Shown one piece after another: positions 13,466 through 26,400 of a stretch of DNA of 64,000 nucleotides (positions within the stretch are counted from its first letter, which is position 1; each line of letters begins with the position of its first letter). A program made the position numbers and the translations under genes. Source of the DNA: Paramacrobiotus metropolitanus (taxonomy: Eukaryota > Tardigrada > Eutardigrada > Parachela > Macrobiotidae); contig NW_026570225.1 in assembly GCF_019649055.1 (NCBI RefSeq), forward strand, positions 62,001-126,000, read 5' to 3'. Below the pieces are notes generated by a model, which was not told where the DNA came from, did not search any database, and saw only the letters and a program-made list of their open reading frames with translations.

Positions 13466-13980
13466 TTGTTAGAGCGTAGGCGCGGGAGTACGTGGTGCAA
13501 TATGGACAACACAAACATGTCCATATTTTGTTGTGTGGTAATGAAGGCGTTTGAGTGTACATAACACGCATTCACATGTTCAAACACACACACGCATATG
13601 CCGGCTAAAATACCGACCTTAGCCTCATTGGCAAACGGGACGAATTATGATGAAAGAGTGAATTCACTGGCACTATATCATAGAGGAAAGAGACAATCGA
13701 ATCAATCGATTCTGGAATACAAGGCTGTTTTCTTTTATGTATTCTAGTGTGTGGCATCGGCCGGCAACAGATATCGTTTGTTTAGCCCACACGACGCGCG
13801 ACGCGTTCCACAACGGGAATTATGGATGTTGGCACTTTGTGTGGAGGAACAAGGCGTCTCATGGATGCATCTGCCGCATGAAAATTCTGCAGTTTTGTCG
13901 ACACTGTATTTTATCATAGCGGGGACCAATTCGTCGCCGGCATCTAATCAATTAATGCCGGAAATAATTGGAAATAAATC

Positions 13981-16900
13981 ATGTCACACAATCCTGACCT
14001 GTCGCCGATGCGGGGCGAGTACGGAAACGATGAGGATGATATTGAAATTGTCTCCTTCACCCATCCCCTGGAGATCGATCTGAGTTTCCGCGGTACACCG
14101 CCCGGCTCACCGCTCAGCGTAAGTCCGCAGCTGCAGGCGGTCTCCCCCAATTCCTCGGTAAGGACCACCTCCTTCCGGAAGCGCCGGGTCCTGGGCTCCC
14201 GGAATGCTGGGCAGTTCCCCTTCCGGACGAAATCCCTTGATGAAAATTATGCCCGTCAGCTACATGTGCAAGCCGGCATGGCAAGCAGTCCGCTGGCGAA
14301 CGAATGGACGACCGGTAGCGGCGCCGGGGGGAATAACAGCGACTCACCGTATAGCAGCACCTCCCTAGCCAACAATTCCAGCATCGGGCAGCTGTACCGC
14401 ATCAACGAGATCAGTCCGGGTGGGCAGCAGGAGAGCGGCAACGGCTACTACCGGGATTCCGTCGACCAGAGCCACCCGGCACTGGTGACCTCGGCCGTTG
14501 CCGGGACACCCACGGGGAGCGCCGTGTACACCACGGTAGCCACGTCCCCGCGGGCGGCCAGCGCTAGTCCCAGTCCGGCGGGAACGCCCAGTGGCCCGGT
14601 GAACGCTATCCATATCCCAGTGGACAAGGATGTAGCCGCCACCCTACAGATGTTCCAGCGTCGAATCAGTAGTAACGCGTTCAATGCAGTGCCGACACCC
14701 AGTTCATCCCAGCAGAACCTACTGGTCCGTACACCGCCGCAAACGCAGCGTATTAAAAACGCGCAGCAGCGGCCTAAACCGGTGCCGCCGTTCCTGCGCG
14801 GCAAGAGCATCGGACAGTTCCATTCATCGGAAAAGTACCACCGGAAATTGTTAGGCAAGTGGATGTGCTATTGAAGGACGCGGGCTCAATAATACGGCAC
14901 TGTTGGTAGAGATGCGTAAAAGAACAATAAATAATGTTAAGAGTATTGTGTATTTTCGCTGGGGTCAGGATATTACCGAACAGAAGTTATTTTCGGTACA
15001 TAATACATATACTACTTCGGCACTGTACGACGTATAATAATTCAGGAAAATGTCGATCGACAACGGCAAACATTTATTGATGGAGGGTGTAGGCTTAGAG
15101 CAGGTTCATCCGCAGACGATGTCTGTTCCAATCTTCCAGACGCGAGCTCACACCGACATGTTCGGCTCCGGCCATTTTTTTCTAAAGGTTTTTCAGTGTT
15201 TATATTTACGCATTGCCTTTTACTTTGTATCCCTTCCCTATTTCACACTACCGTAGCTTTACGGTTTCGCTGTGCGTGACTTTACCCAGCAAATTATTTG
15301 TTATGAATCGCCGAGCGTATCCACCACGACCACGCAACCCATGTAAGTTTTATGACCTCCACATATTTATAGCGGGTTCGTTAATAATTGAACGACATAT
15401 TCAATAATGCTGCTCCGCTCCATAGATTATGGATGACAGGTCTGTCTTTTAGAGCGGACCCAGACAAATGCTCGATATACATTATTTATTGGAAAGGTTT
15501 TTGCTACTACGCGAAGTCAAGCTCGCACGTGCGTCGGGCACACATTTCCAACCGATTCACTTACATCCAAAATTCTTTAATTGTTCCATTCAAGCATCGT
15601 ACATAATTTTCCGGTTTTGCGAGAATTAATTTTTTTATGTAATTAATACAAATTTTGCGGCCCGATTAAACTTTAAAACAGATTAAAATTCGTTTTCAGT
15701 GCCGAGAATACAGTAGGAGTAGGATTTGAGAAGCATATCAAAAACGCTGAATTCGAATACGTGCATCGAAACCGCAAAAGGTTACACAAGCACATTAATT
15801 ACGCTGATCTAATTATGAGCAATAACATCACGCGGACGGAAACCCGGCGTACTTAAGCACGTTCGCTCTTGCACAACGATCGTACCGCATTTGTCACCTT
15901 TATGGTGCACTATGTCAACCACCGCGCAAGTACGGCGTAAATATATACGAAACATCCGACAGCGTATTATATTGGCTACCTGACAGGTTTAACATCCCCG
16001 AAGGAAGCTTTACCGCCGCGGTGTGTATGTACTGGAAACCCATCACTCACCCGCAATATGCTAATGCCGCGCCGCACGGCAGTGCCAGTGTTCCCGAAAA
16101 TGGAAACAAAACAAACATACGGCGTCATCGCGCTAGTTTAGCATTGGGTTTTCATACTTAACCATCAAACTGGGTTTATTTAATATCTTCTCCATCCTTC
16201 CGTCTCTTTAGCTCTGGCTTTGCTGCGGCCGCGATATCTCCCCGGAAAATTGATTGAACATGATGAGCAAGTGTGCGTAGCAATATGTTGACATGGCGCT
16301 TGTAAAAGAATGCGAGAAATCCAAATTAATCGCTCCAGTGTACGACTACGTGGTGTCGTATTATGCGTCCAGCTGACGCTCAGCACTATATGCGTGCCGG
16401 GTCCAGCAGCCGGGCAAAAAAATTCTCCCCCGCGTGTTTAGCATAATGGTTTCCAGTTGGTGATTATCGGACGAGGGGGGTTGCGGTATATATATAAGGA
16501 GAGCGTCTGTCGCTGTCTATGTAATATGGTTTGTAAGTGATGGGATAAAAAGCGATAATCAACTTGAAGCGTTTATCCAGCAATTTCCCAGGATTTGCAC
16601 ACTATGTGAACTGTATACTGCCGGCGCCCGCGCTGCACATGTGAACTTTCCGCTTGCACTTACAGACACCGGGACCGGCTCGGGATATCTTGCCACTTCA
16701 GGAGTGCTCGTTGACCAAGGTAATCGTCAGTGGTGTCAATGACGCTTAAATGCCCGCTTAACATGGCTTACCCACAATAATCACAATTTCACAATTACAC
16801 AACACACAGTGTTGTGGTTAAAATGTTTTTGTATACTTCAGAAGTAGTCTTTTTTTGTGCAGCACCGCTTGAAACAGTACCAGATGCGGTAATTAGCTAT

Positions 16901-19900
16901 AACAGGAAACATGCATATGTATTAACGACGTTTTATTCAGAATATAAATTTAAAAAAATTTACAAATTACTTACACAAAAGGCGCTTCGTAAATCATGTT
17001 TTGTTGTCATATTTTTTTTAATTGCTGTTTACGTACCAAGGAAACGTTAAATTTTGACCGAAATTATTGAGAACGAAAACAATGATTACGTATATGGATA
17101 AAAAGACTTTCACTGCATAGAAACGGATATTCGTTTTCGTTGCAAGACTGGAAAACTTGTTCTTATTTCGATAAAACGAAAAGGGAGTTTTGCTGTAATG
17201 TTGTGAACTTACACACCTGAATTATGCTAAGAAATAGATGCACGCGTGGAAAATAAACCATCGACATTATGAACTCCTGCAATTTTGAATTTATATTTGC
17301 TTATTCACTACTAGTATAGTTATATTAACAGTCAAATTTGCAATATTGAGGTGAGTATAATATGAAATATGTCGGCAGAGTACAGGAGCAAGTACTCGTG
17401 CTAGTAGTCTGCGGTAAACGATTAGAATTATTTTCAGCGATTATTTGCATACGTAAGTACTGTAATAGACGCATGTGTATGCTTGCTTCTCTTTACGTAA
17501 TAACATGCCAATGAAATGCAAATATACAATACATCATAATCATAAGTATGTAGCGTTAACCGTATTATATGGATTCATATCCTTCCAGCCACCCAGACGG
17601 TGGGAGGTCACATCTGGACCAACATGGCGGCAGCGGCAGCCGGAACAGCGGCGTATAACAGTGCCATTAAACGCGACAGTACCGATGTGGCAAACATTGT
17701 GGTGCGTGACAAATTGTTTATTTTCAGTAATATAAACAAACATCGTAACTTGGTTTTTCAATAAGCTTCCTGTTTAGTGCGTAACTAATGAACTAAATAC
17801 GCAAAGAATTATTTGATTGAATTATTTTTTCCGCACGTGCAAATTGCAAATAATTAGCAATTGTTTATAGGCCAGCTCGATGCGGTACAGCGGCGCCCTG
17901 ATGTTTAAACAGCTGCGTAAGCCGACCAGCACGCCCAATTTGCACGCTCAGGTGATATCACGCGCCAATTCAATAAAGAACTCCAACGATATATCGGGCA
18001 ATTTTGAAATCGCCTACGAAGACGATAAGTTGCCTCTGAAAAACCGACCGAGTTTCACGGAGATTAAGGTGCCTATTGGGCCGGACAGTATAAAATCGGC
18101 CGGCAGTGCCAAATTAGGGAAGCCCAATGTCGGTTACCGGCTGGGCAAAAGGAAGGCGCTTTTCGAAAAACGGAAGCGCTTAAGTGATTACGCACTGTTC
18201 TTTGGGATGATCGGCATTTTGTCAATGGTGGTGGAAACCGAATTGTCGGCATACAAAATCTACGATAAGGTTGGTCATCTATATGTCTGAATGTAATCGC
18301 CAAAAATTCTTTTGTTGATTACAGCGTTAAACCGTAAGTTATTAAAATTATCTAAATTTGTACTGATTATTAGGCGATACTCTTTTAACCGGAAACTTTT
18401 ATAATCTTTTTAAATTGAAAATAAGGACTGTAATAGTGTGCGTTAACGTTAGAGTGCCCTGCTAGTAGGAGGAAAAATCAATTTTGCTGCTTTTCACTGA
18501 AATAATTTATAATAGATATTATGCTTATGATTTCAGTCAACAAACACAACTTAACGCTCTTTGTTAAGCAGTTGATTACTCGGTATTTGACAATAGGCGG
18601 CGTAGGCTTAAGTAAGAAGAGCTTATTCTTCAGCGATAAGGACACCCAACGACAGACTGAACTGCAGCGCATAATTTACTGATCTCGCCACTTTGGCATT
18701 TTTCAAACCGTCAAGTTTCCACTCAAAACATTTGCTTCCATATTGATGCGTCAACTCGATGTACGGCCGTAAAGGGTGTTCCAGTGCAACATAGGCAGTT
18801 AAATGATCGAACGGCTGGTTTATTGATTTCCGCTTACAAGGGCAAAAGGTTACACGTACAACGGCATGCTTGATTCCATATTTAATATGAAAAATAATAA
18901 AATAACCGCCACATTAACATTGCGTGCCTCCGTCTATTTCCATTATTTCGTTTAGCGATTTGTGGAAACGCCCCAACAGTTAGAATTGGCTGCTTTATTA
19001 TCCAGAATTTAATATAAAACATGATCAAATTAAAACCGAATTTTCTTGCTAAACTTTTTACAACAGTATTGTTACTATTACCAAACTCAGCCGGTATATT
19101 GTTCAACAACATTCCTGCACGGCTGCATCATTTGTATTACTCCACATGCTTACATCATTTTAGATTGATTCTATTTTAGTATCCATTTCTTTACATTTAT
19201 ATAAATCAGTATATTTTATTAAGTTCAAATCGCGACATTACAGTCATAATTCCATTAACTACGTACGGCCATCATTGCACAGTTAATTAAGAATTAAAAT
19301 AAATACTATTCCATGTTTTGCTACTGCCTAGTTAAAGATAATCTGCATTAATTATTATGATTTGTTTCCTTTTCATAAACTGTTTATTTCTCTAATAAAC
19401 GTATTTATTTCTACATTTTACCAAATAGATAGTTACTTCGGTGTGTTGTGTAAATCGTAATTTGTGGCTGGGAGGGCATGACTGTGTATTGCGACTATGC
19501 AGCAATATCGTTTGTATTGCAACGCCCAACCGTGTTATACAAATTTCACCGTATTATACAAATGCAATCCAGCATATAAACAAAATACAATTTGCCTAAT
19601 ATGCCCCGATTACGCTTGACTGCAGACCTCTCCGTTTTCCTACGGCGTGAAAACCATCATTAGCGTCAGCACGGCCATCCTGTTAGCCCTCATTGTCGGC
19701 TACCATGCACTGGAAATCCAGGTACAGCCCCAACCGAAAATTGCATTCAAAAGATGTTGAATTCTGTAAAAGATTTCCCCGTACCGCACGAAAATTAGAT
19801 TAAATCTCCTTCTTGAATGCCCTATATGTATGGTGTATATATTCTTTTATGGTAATACATGTATCGTATGGGTGGAATCGTTTTACAGTTATTTCTAATC

Positions 19901-22542
19901 GATAATTCTGCGGATGACTGGAGAATTGCACTAACATGGAGACGTTGTCTTCAGTTGGCGGTTGAGCTCCTTATTTGTTCCATCCATCCGCCACCAGGGG
20001 ATTACTCCTTTTCCTGGACAGCCACCATTTATAATCACGACAAACGTCCACACTCGGTGATGGTATGAACTATGAAATACTCCTAGTAACAACAAGCATG
20101 TAAAATGTTTTCATGTTTTGATGAGTCTTTTCCGTATAAAACCTTACAGCAATATTTAGACAATTTAAAGCAACTACTTCACTCACGCAAAGGTCATCTG
20201 TATTTAGCAAATATACTGGATTCCAAAAATTTGAAAAGACCTCAAGTACAGACGTCTTTTTGCTTTGGTAGATGTTGCCATTCTGCCAGACTCAACAATT
20301 GCTTTAAATATTCGGATCACTATTATAAAACTGGAAAAACCGACGGCACAAGAGTTCATTTTTACTTGCATTTAGGGACTATTGTGAGAAAAGGTGCTTG
20401 ACTTGGGGCAACATCGATAATTATTTTTTAATTTGATTTAATTAGTGTTGACACACAGGAAACACCACCGTCAATAATTACAGCGCAAATATTTCATAGG
20501 ATTTTGTTGGAACACCAGTAGATTTTATGCAGAGTTCTGCAACTCTCGCGATGAACACTGTGTGAGCAGCCCTTTTGTGCCTTGTTCACAATACCGATAC
20601 AGGAGCGGGGCATATTTTGATATTTGGTATTGATTTATTTATATACAGATACAGTATAATATGATACCTTTTGTCCTATGTTTAAAGTAATCTTTTGTGC
20701 ATACCGTTGCATTGTATTTTTCTCAGGTTCCCATCGATGTGATACTGTCGTTGCCCATGTTCCTACGGCTGTATTTGATATTCCGGGTCATGTTACTGCA
20801 CAGCAAGCTCTTCACGGACGCCTCGTCGCGGTCCATCGGTGCACTCAACAGAATTAACTTCAACACCCGCTTCGTCCTGAAAACCCTCATGACAATCTGC
20901 CCAGGGACGCTTCTCCTGACCTTTATTATCTCCTACTGGTTCATTGCCAGCTGGACGCTAAGAGCTTGCGAAAGGTATCACATTACTCGCAGTCATCGCA
21001 CAGATACGTATAAAATTGCGTATCGACGTTATATAAGCGTGTTGGGTATTTAGGTAGTCATGATACTCGCCTTGATCAAAGTTTGCTTTACCATGTCGCA
21101 TTATTTTTTATCTCTGTAAATAGTATTTATGTTTGGTAAATATTTGCATATTCTAATATATATGTACGATGATACCTTTCTGCAGTTCTTAATTTTTTAT
21201 GCGCGCCGAAACAGTTTAATATTTTCCTTCAAAATACAGACATGGATAAGCGTGCCAATTTGGAAGTTAACTGGAAATTATGTTTTGACATTTATGATTA
21301 GAAAAACACGTTATAATTTATATGTTAGTGGGACCGTGGTAGAATTAAGATAGCTTTTTGACACCATATTAAGGCATACTTTGACATGGAAACAGTGAAA
21401 CTTGCATTAAATTGTCTTCGCACAGGTACCACGATTACGAGCACGAGAATTGCCTGGTAAGGCACGCTTTGATGACTATCAATCCACATTCTCATCCCTA
21501 ACATGCATTACATAATCCCCCATATGCAGAACGCCTTATGGTTAACCGCCATTACATTCCTCTCCGTTGGCTACGGGGACATCGTGCCTAACACTTACTG
21601 CGGCCGGGGAATAGCCGTCTGCACCGGTTTAATGGTGCGTTAAAAATCAATTTATTTTAGCCGGCATGTGTTACTATTAAGATGGCTATCAGACGGAGAG
21701 CGAAAGACACAGACCCGTCAAGGATTCATCCTCTTAATCTGCCAGCAAAAACCGGGTCTCCTTTCTATTCCCTGTTGCAGGGTTCAGGATGTACCGCCTT
21801 GGCGGTTGCGGTAATTGCCAGGAAGCTGGAGCTGAGCAGTGCGGAAAAGCATGTGCATAACTTTATGATGGATACACAGCTGACCAAACGGGTGTGTACA
21901 GTATTTGTTTGCCGCACATGGTTTTTCTCAATGCGCTCACACGCTGATGTGAATACAATTAATTTCTGCCGCGACAGTTGAAAAACTCCGCCGCCAATGT
22001 TCTGCGGGAAACATGGCTCATCTACAAATACACCAAACTCGTCAAACGCGTCAACCCCTCGCGGGTGCGCGTCCACCAGCGGAAATTCCTGATTGCCATC
22101 TACAGTCTGCGGAAAGCCAAAATGGAGCAGCGGAAATTAATGGAGTCAGCCAGTACAATGACAGATATGGCCAAAGTAAACAGTCATTACGCGCCCATTT
22201 TTCCTCTCGTCCATTCAGAAAACTAATAATGTGTGTTGGTAACAGACGCAGAACAACATGTACGAGATTGTGGCGGATCTGAGTAAACGCACGGAGGATC
22301 TGGAGACGAAGATGAGTCGAATTGAGAACCGGCTGGACACGATGCACGATGTAATGGAGACGATGCCGCTGCGACTCATCGAGGCCATTATGGAGCACAC
22401 GTTCTCCCCGCCTCCCCACGACCCGGATGATCCGCACTTCGCCAATGCCGTGCTCATAACCCCGACCTGTGAACGCGTGGATCTGCTCGGCGAAAGCTCA
22501 GCACGGAGATTCTCCTCGGCCATGACCAGCATCAGTCAATAA
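13981..22542 (+). CDS. SK: Small-conductance Ca2+-activated K+ channel (SK/KCNN), 879 aa
   Basis: Eleven exons: 13981-14854, 17589-17701, 17871-18269, 19626-19721, 19889-20056, 20727-20974, 21426-21456, 21530-21634, 21781-21891, 21978-22175 and 22246-22542. They total 2640 nt in one frame. SK channels are tetrameric membrane channels gated by calmodulin bound constitutively to the C-terminus. Signatures include [20 protein letters not shown] before S1, S1-S5, the selectivity filter [16 protein letters not shown] near residue 657, and the calmodulin-binding domain ([20 protein letters not shown] through [10 protein letters not shown], about 690-770). A coiled-coil-like segment ([18 protein letters not shown]) follows. 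The N-terminus (about 330 residues) is long, Ser/Pro/Gly-rich and probably disordered. The ATG at 13981 follows an in-frame stop. Intron 1 has an AG|GCAAGT (GC-AG) donor. Reading through that donor would end after GKWMCY. An AATAAA lies at 22884-22889. Confidence 0.95.
16487..16532 (+). promoter_or_regulatory. TATA element plus candidate short alternative first exon of SK
   Basis: TATATATATAAGG at 16487-16499 lies inside SK intron 1. About 27 bases downstream an ATG (16526) starts ATG GTT T and is cut by a textbook GTAAGT donor at 16533. That ending is phase 1, exactly the phase needed to splice into the exon at 17589 (or the candidate cassette at 16666), giving a channel with a very short N-terminus. 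This is inference from motif spacing and phase only. Confidence 0.35.
16666..16719 (+). other. Candidate 54-nt cassette exon of the SK channel
   Basis: A stretch with acceptor CTTACAG and donor CAAG|GTAATC, open through all its codons, enters and leaves in phase 1. It would add 18 residues ([17 protein letters not shown] plus the junction Asp) between the first and second main exons without changing frame. GC content rises here relative to the intron. It could be a facultative exon or part of an alternative first exon, and it is not supported by family homology. Confidence 0.4.
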
Positions 22543-23490
22543 GCATCGTTAATAATGTAAAGAAATGCTGTCCGCAAAGGGACGCGGCTGGCGCCAGATG
22601 CAGTGCATAATGCCGTCAAGAAACCGACACTCACAAGCTGTGATACAATTATTGGTCCTTCTAAAAGACAAGTATAATTATGTTACGGAACACACTCCGT
22701 CAGTGTACTATCCAGTCGCTCGCTGTGCTTTCCCAAGAATTCTAATCAAAGCAAACGAGAAATGACTCCTTCTGCAGATCTTTATAAGAATGTCGAAAAG
22801 ATTGTTAAATTTATTCCTGCTCGGAAGACATATATGTGGTTTCATATGTACAGAGTATATGGTATTCAACGAAAATGCTCACTAATAAAGGTAATTTTAT
22901 TACTGCAATGGAAATGGCCACTTTATAGCTGTTTGCACGAGCGTATTGCATGGATCTCACATTGCGTAAAATGAGAATGGAATTTCACAACCAATGCAAA
23001 GAAATTCATGTATCTGACAAATAATATACTAAATCTTACTATTAACTGTGTCAAAAATCTTGCATCGTTTGATTAGCAGGCGTAATATGTGTGTTTATTT
23101 CTGCTGAAGAAGTGTGATCTACTAAACAAACTTATCAACAAAATCTGCCAATCTAAGTGAGAAAGGGATTTTCAGCATTTCCTTAATAGCGTGTGCTCTG
23201 TAGCCGATTAACAGAAACACTGCAATTGGAAGGAAATTACGCGCAACCAGAATTGCTGCTGCATCAATCACCAAAACGACGAATCTGTCGATGTGAGCCA
23301 CGGTCGGCGAGTGCAAACTGCGAACGGCTCCAGATGGCCCGGTCATTTTTTATGCGTCAGTTTTATTGTTACCTAATCCATCATCGTTCCCGAGAGAGAA
23401 GGAGAGCGGCGGAAGCCGCAGTAAAGTTATGATAAAAACCCATTAAAAGCCGCGCGTTCACACACTGTGCCATTGGCCCATTGCGGACAA
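22543..23490. other. Spacer between convergent SK and DESI1 genes
   Basis: This holds the 3' ends of two convergent genes. There is a plus-strand AATAAA at 22884-22889 and a minus-strand AATAAA (tttatt at 23362-23367). No further gene is recognised. Confidence 0.5.
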
Positions 23491-26400
23491 TTAGTGCGCT
23501 TTCTGCAGAAGCGCCTTAATGGGTTCCTTCAACTTGGGATGCTTGGACTGCAGGCCGTCCCAGTCGATGCCGGAGGTCTTCAGTCGATCGGCAAACTAAA
23601 AATATCCTAACTGGAAAAATGCTCCAACCCCTGTAATTCATAATGCTTCACGGGACACCTACCACGCTATTGGCGTCGGTGAAGTTGTTCAACGTGCCGA
23701 TCAGCGTGCTCATCAGCGCCGCATCAGCGCAGTTAGCCGGCTGTGATATGAACTTCAGCAGGGATGCGTAAACAATCGCAGCAGGCTGCTCGGGGATATC
23801 GGGAATCGAGAGGTTGTAAGCGAGAGCGAGGGCCGTGGCCTGGACGTCCTTGTGCGCTTTCGACAGGCACCACGCGCAGAACTGGACAGTGGCCAGCAGG
23901 TTGGACGTGCTGTGCCCGGCATCCTCGTCCTCGGCCCATTCGGTCTCGTCCGTCATCCAGCTGAAGCCGGAAGCCGTGCTGCAGGCATTACACACCTGTT
24001 TCGAAAAACTAAAGTAGTACAGTTCTGTTTCAATCATAACAGTTATTACGATTCCCGAAAAAAATATCTTCAAGCGCCTCATCGTACTGTTTGCGAGACT
24101 GCATCTGAATTGTCCACATTCGACAGTCTCTTGCTTGGATTCCAAATGTATAATTAAATATTTATTAATTCTCTTTTCCACGTAGCAGTTATGTATGAGC
24201 TTTACAAAATCAAATTAACGATACGATAAGTGATTGAAAATTCATTCCAGTTATAGTTGAACAGCAGCGATAGTTTACCAACCGGCAATCGAACACATTT
24301 ACGCTTACCATTTTTAGTGCTTCCACTAGCTCCATATTATCTGGATTTCTCTGTTTCCCCAAAAACAGCAGATACTCCATGACCGGATGTTCGGGACAAA
24401 AGCGCAGTACATTGACCGCGCTGGAGGTTCTGGTTAAACTCTGCAGAAGCCTGACAGCCGGCAGTTTTGTAGTGACTTTCAGGTCTTCGCTCAGCAGTAT
24501 ATCATCTGCACAAACGAAGCTAATCATATCAGTATTGTACATGGTACAGTAGAGAAAGCCTGCGAAATCCAACCCTCGAAAGTCGTACATACTACATACT
24601 CAAAAACGTGAAGTGGCTCTTTGAAATGGACAGCAGCAAAGCCGCCTCGTCGCTCGCAGTGGCATACTCAAAAATTTCATCCAGAATTTCCATGTCATCA
24701 ACTGAAATTTTACCGTGAAGAATGGTTTGCAGCTGTCCGTAAGCTTCTGTGACCTATGACAAAAATCGATGCTGTTGCCTTGTGACCTATGCAGTAACTA
24801 TGCGCAATATCAAATAAAGATCTGCGTGATCATCCTCAAGTCCGATCCACCCACTTTTTTTTAAACAGTTCATAAGAAACTCAAATCCTTGTATGATACG
24901 GGTTTAACATAAGTACCTAGTTTATTGTTACAAGCACTGCTCTTTCGAATGAACCTAATATATATAATGTCAATCAAGCATCGGACGGACCACCGCACGC
25001 CAATAAAACTACCGCCATTTTTTGGGCCACCCCGGTAAGTGTAACTACTTAACTGTAAAAAAAAGTTACCGGATAGAATCGTTTTCATTTTAAAGCCGGT
25101 TGGATATTAATTGTGGTAAATCGAATGCGGGTCGTTCGCTATAGATTTCTTCCCAAACATTACTTCTCACAGTTTCACTGACAACATGAACTATTACAAA
25201 GTACAATCTCCAGAAAAATTTCCCACACCTGATCTCACGTGACACGGGTGGACTTACATCGACATCGTTACAGGTTATCGGTTTCTTCGTCTCCAGATTG
25301 CTGACAGCGGAGGTCGGCAGATCATCGAGATCATCTTCGCTGTCATTGGGATCACGCAGTCGCGGCGTCGCCCGGGGCAGCGGAGCACTGACTGCCGCCT
25401 GCGCGGCTGCTATCAGTTCTTCCTCTTCGGGATCGAAAACAGGTGTACGCGACGATACTGAAGGAAACGATATTTACCACGCACCCCCCGCATGTCAGTT
25501 CAGTATTTTTATAACTTCACACCCCAACAGCCGTTCAGCCGATTAAAACAATATAGCGAACGAAACATGCATAGATATTCTGGATTAGCAATCAGATAAA
25601 GTAACAGAGGTAAATCTTTGGGACTAGCACGGATACAGAGAAGCCAATAACAATCGTTTAGGTTGGATTAATCAAGCGGATGCTCATCATGCTGAAGATT
25701 ATCAGGCGGATTAGGATGGGGACCGGGATTCGTGCTCTCACCAAATTCCCGTGAAGGATCTGGTCCAACTGGTGTAGCAGTGGCGGAATTCTGTACCGAC
25801 TCCAACATCGCTCGAATCTGTTGCCCTAGAGGCCTAAAATACCACAAATATCTTCAAAAATAAAACAAATATCAAGCAAACAAACTTTCAACAAAGGAGG
25901 TTTACCATGAAAAAGTCAGCTACTGAACTGAGTGAGGAATGAATGTAACCAACATCAACGCCCATATTAGCGACTAATCGCTTCTTACGTAATGCTATGG
26001 CTGATTTGTTTTGCTGTTTCGTCCCCGGTATTTTTTTTAAGAAATTTTGACAATGTCTTTTCGGGTCTCTATAATTAAGACGTCTTTCCTACGTGCTAAT
26101 TGTACAAGGACACACGGCCACTTACGTGGAGACAACATCGGCAGTCAAATCGGTAACATAAGATGGGAGGCGTTTTCCGGTTAGAAACTGTGCCAGCTCA
26201 CTGGAGAAAGTGTTGCAGTTATGGTCGAACAAATGGTACCGGCTTCCTCTGTGGAATTTCAATGTCTGTCATCGTGACGGACGAAATAAGTCAGTTTATA
26301 CAGAAATAGGTTAAGTATTTACTTGAAAGTTGTCATAGCCGCGCCATTCAACCAGTCCATGAAGATTTCATACGGCAACGCAGTAGTTCCAAGATCCACA

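Noticed and set aside
15050-15187. Possible alternative first exon of SK starting [13 protein letters not shown]
   Set aside because: Codon usage looks reasonable, but its best donor (AAG|GTTTTT) is phase 0 while the downstream exon needs phase 1. The phase-1 donor (GAGG|GTGTAG) is weak.
23122-23346. Hydrophobic minus-strand open frame (FVVLVIDAAAILVA)
   Set aside because: It lies in the 3' region between convergent genes, lacks an upstream exon and resembles no known protein.
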